A stretch of 64,000 nucleotides of DNA from Morchella semilibera (taxonomy: Eukaryota > Ascomycota > Pezizomycetes > Pezizales > Morchellaceae). The notes below the pieces were generated by a model, which did not search any database, was not told where the DNA came from, and saw only the letters and a list, made by a program, of their open reading frames with translations. The translations under genes were made by a program, and so were the position numbers. Each line of letters starts with the position of its first letter. The stretch's first letter is position 1. This document shows positions 25,168-37,200 of the stretch, in pieces. The DNA is taken from positions 2,294,001 to 2,358,000 of the forward strand of contig CM018604.1 in the NCBI GenBank assembly GCA_009192285.1, written 5' to 3'.

Positions 25168-28100
25168 CTTGTAGACCTATTGGACTCAGGTCTAACAGGG
25201 GATACTAGTACTGGATTGGGTTGCAATTGATAGCCAGTCTTGAATGATAAAGTCACCAGATATGTTGGTCTGAAATCAGAAGGTAGATGATGGATGATTG
25301 GATGATGGATGGATAGTGATGAAATGAAGCAGCACGAGACGAAAATTTTGACTTGGAGGGAGAGAGGGTTGTGGGTTGGTGGTGGCCCGTGACCAAAGCT
25401 TCCTTGGGTATGTACATGTTCTACCATACTATTTTTATGTTTGCAGGCGGGTCACCCCTCTATCCACTGCATGCAGTTGGAGGACATAGCAGTTACAGTA
25501 CGTCTATTGAAACTTTCTCAAAAGCAGATAGATACCGCTAACAAGATTTCTCACCATAGATATGTAGGAATCTACATGTAGCTAATCTTCACCACCCACA
25601 TGTACAAAGCACATGCGTTTGCTGCTCAACGCTACGATACCAATACATCATTACATACATGTATGTACACCTAAGCCCATACAAATGGGCTCAGTTCTCA
25701 TAACTCTTCGACAGAACGTCGCCAGAAAAGATCACACAAAGCATGACATTCATGCATTGGTGCAACATGAGGTTTCTACATGTGTTGTACATGTTTTGTT
25801 TTTTTGTAGGCTGGAAACCATGCAGCAACTGATTAACATACTTATGGACCTAAGGAGAAATGTTTCATATTGAACAAAAAAAAAGCATCCACTAGAACAC
25901 ATGTACATTTATCCTTAGAATGTCAACGAAATGCTCCCGAAGGCTCACGCCAAGAATGTGCCTTTAATAAACCCCTTATCATTTAATTGATCTAAAAATT
26001 CTAGTCTTCTCTTATGGAGGAGGGGACGTAGCATTGACATCTTGAGGGGTAGAGTTACAGTCTCGCGGTTACAGTCGCGTATTTATAGGTGAAAGAAGTC
26101 TAGGAGTTTGGAGGCTGCTAAACTTGCTCGCCTAAGCCAGTCTCAAAGCTTACATGTAATATTCAAGTGATGGATAAATGCACATACATGATGTTTTTCA
26201 GGCTTCAAACTTCCGTCTCCCACATTCGGACCCACTGATTCCTATGCATACAGGGATGGACCTCCAAAACTCATAAAAGTCGTGATACATGCCTAAGTAC
26301 ATGTAAGTACGCTCTTGCGTTTATCGGGTTCTATGCATGCGTACATCATGATACATGAACATGTGTACGTCGCTAAATCAAGTTCGCCTAAACGTCGGTC
26401 AACTCTACTCTCTTGCTTCAATACATCGTAGGTACATTGATTATGAGCCTACATGTATGTATGATATTTCCTTCTGTTGTTGAGGACCGGGCACTGATTT
26501 AGGAACCCTATGGTAAACTTTAGGTAAGGGGTTCTGAAAAAACATGGCCAATGGACGGTGGGCGGCTGCCTGATACATCCTACCTTCACCCGTTGTCTAC
26601 ATATGGTCTGGTAACACATATTCTTCTTTATCTTTTTCACTCCCCCCCCCCCCCCCTTCCCCCCCCCCCCACCTTATCAAGCCTCGAGGATTCGAGTTTC
26701 AGGCTATCAAATAATATATATTTTATGTTGAAGACCCCCAACACCTAGTGTTATGTTACAAGTCTCTGTTCCTGTTATCGACCATCATAATTATTTAGTT
26801 CATTGAACGCTGACTATCACGAGGAATCACCGGTTAGTTTTAGGAAATAATACGGATGGGATAGGTTTATCGTGTACATTCCATACATGGGGAGCGATCG
26901 GATTCTACGAATGGGTTCTGAAACTGAACTGCAGTGGTTCTACAACCACCTTCTGGCTGAGAAATATACCCACGATGAAGGTAATCAATCGACCAAAGAT
27001 GGGACGAAAGACTAGGCTACACAATTAAGCTAGGCAAATCAAGCTACCGAGAATGCAACCTAGATTACATGGCTCAAGATTGAGTACTTGCAAACCTAGC
27101 TTGTGATTGGTTACCAGGAGGTTACCCCGGACCCCTGAAATCCCACGAGACTAGCATCATACAACTAATAATCAACACCAAGCATGACATCACGATCATT
27201 ACAGATAGACGAAGGAGATCTCCATATCAGATCGATGCAGGACTCTCATTTGTGATACTCAGGCCGACTTTTGGTTTGTTAGTATCTTTTCCTTCCCCCA
27301 GAAACAAACGAGTCTAGACCTGATGGGAATACCCAAACCGACTAGACCGGGATACATATATTATGCAGTTTCAACAACAATCCTCCAGTTTCGGCACCTT
27401 GGAGTCCTAGCACGCCCGGTGTTGCCTATCGCGCATCTCGGTACAGGCCTCTCCTGGCCCTAATAGTTTCTGATGAGCTTAAAAGCCAGTAAAGAGCCTC
27501 ATTTTTTTTATCGTGTTCCCCGAGCCGTGAGAGATTTGTTTTTGTGGATCGTTTCAGTGCCGAGTAAGAGCAAAAGCTCAACCCGATCGATAGAAGAAGA
27601 CCAATCTGGCAGCTAACGGAATTTACGGTTCGTCCACCATGTGGGCCAGGACAAATCAATTGAGAGGGAGGCGACGCCTGGATTCGGCGTTGCGTGAAAA
27701 CCCATTTTTAATATAAGTGTGGCCATGTACTGGCTGATCATACGATACACTTCTTATCTTCTGTCTTGATTTCTAGTCACCTCAAAAGATTGGTAATTGT
27801 TCTATATAACGCTCAATTTCGCCAGAATAGCGCCTCCTCTAGAGTTTGGCTTATATTTCTCATCGGATCCAAGATGCCTTTCTCATTAAACTAATGTTTC
27901 TACTAGGTCCTAGAGGGATTATAAATCTAGAGCTGTTGTTGCATTCGCCGGACTATAGTAAAGGTTTGGAATAATCAGGATATATTTTCCCACGATGTAA
28001 TGTCTAATGGCCCCTACATTTTATGCTAACGCAGAGTACTAAACCAGAATCAATCAGAAGGCTAAATTGTCTAAAATAAAATATAATGGACTCTTTCTAC

Positions 28101-29369
28101 TATCAAAAAGACTAAAAGATTAACAGCAATAAATTGCCGCCGCTCATTCAATCCTGTGAATGATTAAAGCCTTCAAAACTAAGCTATTAGGGCCCTAATA
28201 GTTTCTCTTTCCTTTCAAAAAGGAAAACAGAAATAAGAACTATCGGGCCTACCAAGCACCCTAGTTCGGACAAACCACTCCTAACCGCTAGTTTTATACA
28301 CCAATTCTGCTCTTCAGGGCCCATTAAGTTTGAGCAAATAACTAGGTCACTATATTAAAATGGATATCTCAGTTTTCAAGTAAAGCCCGCCGATATAATC
28401 CTTTTTGCGCCAAAGTTGGTCGGGGTTTGAACCTTACGATATCTACATCTTTAGATCCACGTATCACCGAAGATATATCCCGCGCTCCACTTAAAACTGT
28501 TATTCTTGAGAAGTATGAAGATGAATATTGCAGGATATTGACTGCCTAAATTGGACGAATTCACCCTAATGAAGCAAGATAGACAGGAAGCATCGAAGCT
28601 CAATTGTCCCTGTTCTATAGGCTGTGAATGGAGACGAAATTCTAATTCCATGTAAGATATTAAAACCTCTAGCTCTGCGCCTTTGTACTGGGCTGATTTA
28701 TATTATAGATTCTATTACACTAAGAACCCCCTTCACGTACCAGTCTTAGGCCCTATCAAAAATGGTTTTATTGGATCTAGCCTTATAATAATTAGAATCC
28801 ATGTAGGTGCCCCAGACCCCATTATATCCCATAAACCAGGCCTTTGTCCTGAGGGCTACTAGAAAAAAATAGGCTCCTAAGAGAGCCAGGTTCTAAGGGC
28901 AGACCTTATCAGGTCAAGGCTACACTACTAACAATTGTCGAGTTGAGATAATTCCTATGTTGCTAATATCGAAAAGGTTCCCCGGCCTGATTATCTTTAA
29001 TTGTAATACCTGACTGAATCTACTACTCACCAAAAGATAAAGTCTGTTGACGCTTTAGGTGCGGTTGCCACTCAAAGTATCAATAGAATTTTTTTTCGGG
29101 CGAGTACACACTATCGATTATAAGGTTGGAGCAGCCGAACACCCCTGGGATATCCCTAACCAGTACAAGCTTAGGATGTTTTTGGCCATCAGTACTAGAA
29201 TGATCCCCTACTATACGATGTCGTACTCCCCACCAAGACATTCCGACCTTTAGTCACAAGTTCGAGTTACAAGTCAATAACCAATAGAAATACTCATGAG
29301 TCAGAAGGCTCTGGCACTCACCGATTGAGGCATGATCTCCCGGGGTTTTTGTCTAGTTCTTAGAGTGCA
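25168..29369. other. Gene-poor region with decayed sequence
   Basis: Promoter side of the coiled-coil gene, then about 4 kb without a supportable gene. It holds TACATGTA palindromes up to 26.45 kb, poly-C tracts at 26643-26670 and, beyond about 28 kb, sequence that looks like degraded coding DNA with frequent TAA/TAG. Confidence 0.5.
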
Positions 29370-29615
29370 ATGCCGCCCCGTACTAAACTGGTAAAAGGGT
29401 ATCAAAAACACCTAGAAGTATTCAAATATTTTTAACTACAAGCACTCGCTAGTAGAGCCTTCGAAGCTTTATGGCCTGGTTTTGATATCGATACCATGTA
29501 TATTTCGGTAAAACCTTTAGCAAACTAATCCATGTTCGACTCCAGAGCGTCTACATTTAATACACAAATGCAGGATCTCATACTACTCCCTGGCTCTAAC
29601 CGATTTACTTTATAA
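29370..29615 (+). pseudogene. Decayed reading frame with in-frame stops, family unknown
   Basis: From the ATG at 29370 the frame reads coding-like residues (MPPRTKLVKGYQKHLEVF, then LQALASRAFEALWPGF, then FDSRASTFNTQMQDL). It is interrupted by TAA at 29433 and 29526 and ends at TAA 29613. The stops could derive from CAA by C-to-T change, as repeat-induced point mutation does. The neighbouring sequence at 29050-29260 shows a similar pattern. No family is recognised. Confidence 0.35.
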
Positions 29616-30425
29616 ATGATCTAACATACGTACGTTTTTCATGACAAGTTAGATCCCTCCTGCATAGGGGGAACGGGTTCTTCTAAGCGGTGAATTATCT
29701 CACCGAAGTAATTTTGCCCTCCCTTTAGCCCACGACCAAGGTAACCACACCAAGATACACCTATCAAGTAGTTATAGCCTCATATCTTAGGCTTTCTATT
29801 ATATATAGGATAACTCATGCAATTGCCCCTTGCTATAATTAGGGGTTATCAAACATATATATGTTTACGTATAAACCTCATAGTTGGTAGGTGCAAACAT
29901 TAACCTAGATTAAGTCAACTTGACCTGATCTGAGACGAGTGGCTATGACAGGCCTTACCCAGATTAATTTTTTTGCACCCTCCACACATTATATCCTTCA
30001 AGCTTATTTTGTCAATACTTACATTTAAAGATCTGGGACAATTTAGGACTTTTTGACTTCTAGGTATAGATACAAGGCCGAATATACATCTAGTGTAAAT
30101 ATTCTACGCAGTCGGATCACAAGGACCAACACCATGGAAGGTGGGACTTGTCTGCTTGTTAGTTCTTCATATTAGAGCATTCGGGAAGGGTTGCAGCTGT
30201 TACACTGAATATGGTTCTAGTTATTGGATCATGATTCTAGGATTATTGTCGGCCGATACGCCTCTAAATTTACTATTCGTAATTAACCTCCCCCCACCCG
30301 GGGCCCCTCTTCTTTACAATTCTCTGTTTTATTCACTTGATCAAGGAATCCCACTTTTCACTTTATGGACTAATTTGATGTTTGAAGGGACCGGAAATCA
30401 ACAAAGCATATATGGTGCAGCGCAT

Positions 30426-30609
30426 CTTAAAGGTGGCAACGAATTTCGAGTAAAACGCTTATAACTTTTTAACCAGACAAGATACCAAAAACCTAACACA
30501 CAAAAATGTAGCGATAACAAAGAAGAGCATTTTTATGTGTTAAATTTTTGATATCTTGCCTGGTTAAAAAGTTATAAGCGTTTTACTCGAAATTCGTTGC
30601 CACCTTAAG
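30426..30609. mobile_element. Near-perfect 82-bp-arm hairpin (foldback element)
   Basis: The left arm 30426-30508 and right arm 30528-30609 are inverted copies separated by a 19-nt loop. The few mismatches are almost all C/T-type differences, plus one extra A in the left arm. There is no coding capacity. It sits about 250 bp beyond the stop codon of the zinc-ribbon gene. A foldback/MITE insertion is likely; a transcribed hairpin RNA is possible. Confidence 0.75.
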
Positions 30610-30861
30610 CTTTAAGATACGCTACACCATAGTTCTCCAATTTCTCTAACCGTATACACGTAAAATCTTCCAGCTTTGCTATAACATCTGAATCCTCCAC
30701 CTTAAGATATATTTGAGCGTCCCGAATAAAACAAAATTCAAACAAAAAACTATTCTTGCAATTTATCCCAAAATTCAACACAGTCCAAAACTCCTAGCAT
30801 TTCTACCCCCTACCACCACTGCCCCAAATCATCTAGAAAGGGCTATATGGTGATCCTTAAT

Positions 30862-31291
30862 TCACTGACATGGTGTCCCACACTTAGAGCAGACCTTCCC
30901 TCTAATAACCCAGCTTTCGACGCCGAGCTGTTCGCAGGTAGGGCACTTTACACCAGGGACCTGTCCATCAAAGTTAGGTCAATATTCAAAGGAAGGGGTT
31001 TCCCAAACTTACACCTCCAGGCGCCATTGTGGTGATCGGAATAAAGTCAAAAAAGGACATAATGGGGGCTTGAAGCCCGATTTCCATCTGGGTAGCCTCT
31101 TCAATAACAAAGGAAGTTGGGAGCGCTCTAGTAAAAGGGCGGGGTGGGGGTCCCTGAAAATCTCCTGCAGCATCGAATGAGGTAGGGTTGGTATTGGTGG
31201 CCAAGGATGAATCCATTTGGACATCATCTTTAATATTAAAGAAGACGGGGGTTCTACCGGTGGAAGTAAAGCTTGGGATTGGTTGACACAT
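30862..31291 (-). CDS. Small protein with C-terminal zinc ribbon (125 aa)
   Basis: Two exons, 31291-31013 and 30960-30862, with a 52-bp phase-0 intron (donor GTAAGT, branch CCTAAC, acceptor GACAG). Exon 2 encodes only the C-terminus: KCPTCEQLGVESW, then VIRGKVCSKCGTPCQ and a stop. Together these give C-x2-C-x14-C-x2-C, a compact zinc ribbon. Exon 1 (93 aa) is Thr/Pro/Phe-rich without a recognised domain. A TATATAAA lies only 27 bp upstream of the ATG. The splice motifs, intact frame and complete Cys pattern make chance unlikely, but the biological role is unknown. It stands alone in a gene-free 25-kb zone. Confidence 0.65.
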
Positions 31292-34200
31292 TTTCGGTAT
31301 GTTGATTTGCTAGGCTTTTTATATAAGCTTTCGAAGATTTATGTCGAGGAAGTTGATTTTGATTTTGATTTGAATAAGAATTCTGGTGATTTCTTTCTAC
31401 TGACTGATGAAGCTAATTGAAGAGGTGATGATATTGACGGCGGAGGGCCTTTGAGGAGCATTTTAAATGAATTTCGAGTCAGATGGAAATGCTTTGACCT
31501 ACACTTGATCTATTCACGATTTCCCCTGTTGATGCTAGCATAATACTAGTCTTTGGCCAGAATAGGGAAGTGTTGTACGTTCTTTTCTTCTTCTTGCTAA
31601 TACATTATATGACATTTTATTATATCCGGATGGCTAAGTCGACTTTGAACGGCCATTGGCCGCAATGACGAATAGATTTACCTTGATTACTTAGGTGGGA
31701 GAAATAAGTAAATTGGTATATCATATGCTATCTGAGCGAGAGTGAGAGTCAAGCTGGAATTACCGTATGCTGCAGCAGGAATGGTATAGGCGCTGTACAA
31801 GCTCTCGATCGGAAGCACAAGCTCCCATTGAAATCGATCTTCGGAGCCGGAGCACTTTGAGCCCTAACGCTACCTGCAGAATATGTGAGAAGAACTCCGC
31901 CCACTTTTGAACGCAGTACATCAACGTCAAAGCGGCTGCAGTCACAAGAATTAATTGCTTCGGTACCTGATTGTTATGCAATACCCACTCCTCTGGTACC
32001 GGAACGCAGAGATCAACAATTGGCTCCACTACATATTCCCGAGCCAAAACCTCGGGTGTCGGCCCCAGACGTATATTTGGGTGGCTGCTGCACAAGGATC
32101 ATTGTCACTACACATATGTCATGATAAGTGTTGGAAACCTACATAAGTGCGCGCTTCGAATATGAGTTAATTGCAATTATCGAGCACTCTGCGCTGGGTG
32201 GGATATTTCACTTTGATGCCCGGCGAATATCTTAAAAAGAAATAGCCAACGTCCCTGGCGCACGGGTCCAGGTAGCATTGCAATATTGATAGCTTGATAG
32301 CACCTTCATCTGTTCTGATTGGGCGGTTCCCCTAAGCTCGGAACGCTTCGAAAGATTAAATTTCAGCTCAAGTTGTTAGAGACACTAGGACACAAGACTT
32401 TTAGAAGAAACATAGCGGTATCTCTTTTGTGTACGGACCTCCTCCGCAGGCTCGGGGAGATACATAGTGTTTTTGCAGGTCTGTGATCACATCATGCTTC
32501 TTTTTGCCGAAGCAATGACATGCGTATCGGATATACCTGAAAAAGCTCAAGTAGGATGTGACGCTATTCGACTACTCTAGGCTGTCCAAGTGCGATAATC
32601 TGGACTGCTAGCTAGGTACATATGTATGCGTATGCTAGGTAGGTACATGTACATACATGTATGTCCTAGCAGGAACCACCCGGTACCGCAAAATCAAAAT
32701 AAGATCATCTGCGCTAATCTGAGCATTTAAGATCGAGTCATTACTAAGAATTGAGCAATACCACTATATCTGTTGCGGTTTAATTGCTTCACAGGGTTTC
32801 GGTCGGTTTGAAAATCCTTCTTAGCAACTGAATTTTTATAGCGAAAAGGTTACTCTCATAGTTGACCCTGGGCCTAGGACTATCTATTTCTACTTATGCT
32901 TTTACTCTATATTAGTAAACTGGAAGTACAGTTTGGAGCTGTGTCATTGAATGGAACGGAAAATCAATCCAGCCCATGTAGTGTGGCAAGTTTTCCCTAA
33001 GCCTCCCTACACAACTACCTTTCTCAGATACTCCGGACATAAGCACGCAAAATTGCAGCATAAATTGATGTGTGAGGTATGTACTGCGCTCAGGCATTAT
33101 ATTTACCGACGCCTTCATCAAGGACTTTCTCTATGATTAAAAGGCGATTTTAACAATATAGAGAATGCGATGCAGCTCACTAGGCCCCCAGAAAGGCCCC
33201 CAGAAAGGCTCGCAACATCAATTGGTTACCGACCAGCACATTATGAGGCAATGGGCTTGGGATCGACTGCGCGCCATGCGCTCATTGAAATAGAACATGC
33301 AGTTCAAAACATTAGTTAGGGAGTGGGACTCGTCGGCTGAGGCAACCGAGTCCTCGGCATGATCTGGGCTGGACTGAACCCTTGTAACAACAGTAAAACC
33401 TATCAAAAAAAACCTATGCGTATATATATCCTTGCAATACAAGAACACTAGACTAAAATTTAGAGAGAGAAACTCTTTTAGCAAAATCAAAGGTTGTACC
33501 CTGGTCCTGATAGGCCTTGTGGTACGTACATGTAGTGCTCACAGTGTGAATCTTCTACATCATAGTACTATAGTATATAACCGAATCTCGACATACATGT
33601 ATTCATGGAAACACTGCAAAAAGACAACCTACCTAAGCCTACTTGGCCCCCCCCCCCGCAACGCAAGGACTTGAAAGTTCGGGGACACGTTATACTCTAT
33701 TCTTGAATTGCTTTTTCTATTCCCTTCGCTTGAGCTGTTCGAAAGGAGACAGGTGTCCTAATGTCAATTGTACATAGGCCTAGGGACTGGAGCAAGGTAA
33801 GCAAGCACACACCAGATTAATTTCGGTCTCAACCCAACAATCAACGAGCATACTGTACTCTCAATTTTAACCTAAGCGTTAAATCGAATTTCTATTTGAC
33901 AGCAATAACAGTCTTCATCATTGGTAACCCCCCGGGGGTCTGCACGAGGTCATGATCATCTTGATTTACACTATCATACTTTTTTGGTGTGAACATGAAC
34001 CACATTATGGCTACATGGATGGATCAGGCTCCTCACGCATTTGTGGGAGCAAGCCTTGTGCCCAAGCTTTCAATCTAACTACATGTACCTACACCCCCAC
34101 CCCACACTATATGCCTCGTGACCCAGTTCACTGACATTATCCTCGTGCCTTCTTGATATGCCGTCATCTTCCACCCAGAAGGCCCCTCTTAGCATGCGCT

Positions 34201-37200
34201 TCATGCTGGTAAGATTATCCACTACGACACTCATAAGATATAGCTTGTCTTATCCAAACCGAATCTGCTCTTGACCGGGCGCACCAGACCACAAACCTCG
34301 AGCACTACGCTTGAATATAAGATGTGTTGAGGGGATTTAAGCATGATATTGCGAAATGATTCGATGAATATCAGCCTTATCGTACATACCTCGTCAGCTA
34401 CCTATTCTTTGCTTTACTACAAAACCCATTCACCAAATATCCCCATAATTATTTATACTACTAATCACAAAATTTAAGTAGGTGTCTATCATTGAAATTG
34501 CAATTGGCTCGGGGAATTTTAAGTCCATTCAAATTCCCCCATTAAAAGCTAATCTATTCGATATAGTTAAACACGTGACATTTTATACAGAGGGTTTGCT
34601 TTTGTTCGACCAGACATTAATTTATTGAGAATATCCTCTATAGGTCTGTCGATGTACGTGTCGTCTTTACGCACGGGTTGCACCAAATTGCAAACGTCGC
34701 AGCACCTAGGCCTATCTCACCCCATTAGAAAATGAAAAGAAAAGAAGAAAAAAAAAAGAGAGAGAATTTTTACGAAGAATTGTCAAGATATTTTTCGGCC
34801 CTTAATCTAGGGTTTTCAACCGCTGGTCGCTTTTATCACGCCTTATGATCGAACGGATGCGATGCTTGATGGGTGGATGATGTACATTGATTTTGGCATC
34901 GTTTCCGATTGTATGCCAGATAAACTCATGGCTTCCCACAATGCTTTAAACTCTGACCGACCTCACCACAGGTACCACGCACAAGAGGCCCCAGTTTCGT
35001 TCAATCGAATGATCAATTTTGCACATACTCCATTAAATTGAGGAGCACATACTTTAAATGTAGCCGCAAGATTACGTGCGGGATTTTGATTCAGACTCTT
35101 CGATATGGGAAGACAATACACAAAAGTGCGGCTTTATGCGCTGGATGTCAGATAATGAAGAGTATAATGATTAAAACGTTGTCTTAGAGCATAGCACCGA
35201 CTCGGTCTTGGTGGTTGGACAGGGAACCCCTTTCAAAATTGTCTCAAATCCGGCCAAGCTTTTCTAGACCCATACCTACATATGTATTTTGATATGAGGG
35301 GGTAGAAAAAGCAGTTGGAAATAGGATGAACACGCAATACTCATGGTGTTGTTCTTATTTGCCCTGATCTGTCTTCTCATGTCTTACCCTTCACATGAGG
35401 TCAGTTTTGTGGCTCGCACCCACCAGTTTGTATGCCGTGGCCACCACTTAATCCGCCCAACAACGTCGTTGATGGGTCAGTCCAACCAACTATTTTCACT
35501 GTTAACGGCATCTCCTAAAGGGTGAGCCGGCAAAACAGGCGCTTCCCAGTTACCTGGCTACTGTAAACACACACGAACCTCTCAAACAGTAGAGCTTGAG
35601 ATACCTACTACATGTCTCTCCACCTAGCGGCCTTTACAGAATATCTTGGTGGCATGTACACCTGAGACAAAGCCGCTGTTCCAGTAACCAATGTATGAAG
35701 AATCTACATTATGGAAATCCTAAACATCGATGAACTTCACACCGTTGTGCCGAACTCGCCACTAACGTACGTATGCAGTTCAGAATTCAACATTCTATAC
35801 GTGGCTCAGGCTGGGAGGGCTGCCAGGACTGACCTTTGCAATTATACACATGTCGGAATCGACATTCACCAGACGGTGGTCTTCACGATGAACTACCAAT
35901 CGTGTTTATACTTTCGGGAATTAAATGTAAAATGTTAATTCAACTAAACCAATGGCATTTTCGGGAACCCCCGCGTTTTAAAATTCTACTAATTTAGGGG
36001 TGTGCTTATATGCAACCAACGGGCAGAGGGTAGATACATGTATGATCCCGACTCCGTGGGGGATTTACTCAAGATCAGAAAAGATAAACTATTTAATGTA
36101 CGCTCTGGATATATTTGTTGAGCCAAGGGGCAAGGGAATAAACAGATCTGATACTTCCCTCGGAAACATACAGGGCGAATATTGCTTCTTGCCAGAAGCG
36201 AAACTCGGGAGGCGAGCGAGCATGAATACATCCAGTGCATTTCATCCTGTTAACAGCCGTCTCACCAGAATAAACAGCTAAAGCACACCTATTTTGAGCT
36301 AGGTAGTAACCACCCTACCATCATTGGCACACAAGCTATGAGAGTGATATACCGTGATCCTAATGCAGGGCAACGTAGCAAGGAAAAGAAAAGTTAACGA
36401 AAGAGAGGTAGGGACTCCCCCACGAGAAATAATGTTTTTTTTGGTAGTCTTGTAGATCGCGTGATGGGTGTTACAGAGATGGCAATTAATTTACGCTCTC
36501 TTTTCGATGCGGGTTGACTTTCATTTTATCCTGAGGGATAAAACCTTTGATGCCACATTGCATAATATGATAATCAAGATGCTCTCGGTCGAACGGTTCG
36601 GGAGAATGATCGAGCTGGCTGGACTACGACTAATGGCAAGAATAGCCTTGGTGTCTAGACCTGGCAATAGCAAGCAGTGGTTTTCCTTCTTCCTAGCCTT
36701 ATCTTACTTGATATTTCTTATTAAAACGTGCAAATATACGTAGACTGCACGGTATAGGCAGCGGGCGCTGCGTGGAGATAGATTTATGGGCTACAGGGCC
36801 TAATTACTGCGCGGAGGATGCAAACCAACCTGTTGGTAAGTGTCTGTGTGCTATGAAGATCGATGTGTCTATCCAAGATATCATCCTAACTAGATACAGA
36901 AACAAGCGGGTGAACCGCCGCGTACATGTAGCTACCGGCCGGCTACACCTGGACATCACCCTAGCCATCAAATTCCGAGAAAGAGAGAAAGAGAAGAATT
37001 CCACATGTTCACTATATGTACCTATGCAATTGATGCTGGAACATTCGTTAGAGTTATTTCTCGCCTAGATCTACAAGCCACCGCTACTAGCTGGGTCCTC
37101 ACAGTGGGGGGTATCCATCCCCTCCTCCTCAGGCCCCCCGACCCCTATGAGGGGCTAATTGATCGATATCTTCCAAGGCATTGAGTCTATCGGGTCTCAA

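Noticed and set aside
25168-25427. N-terminal extension of the coiled-coil reading frame to 25427
   Set aside because: The extra residues lack coding character, and a canonical intron (25111-25048) joins a better ATG at 25167 in frame.
31760-32124. Overlapping frames on both strands
   Set aside because: No recognisable domain or convincing splice structure in either orientation.
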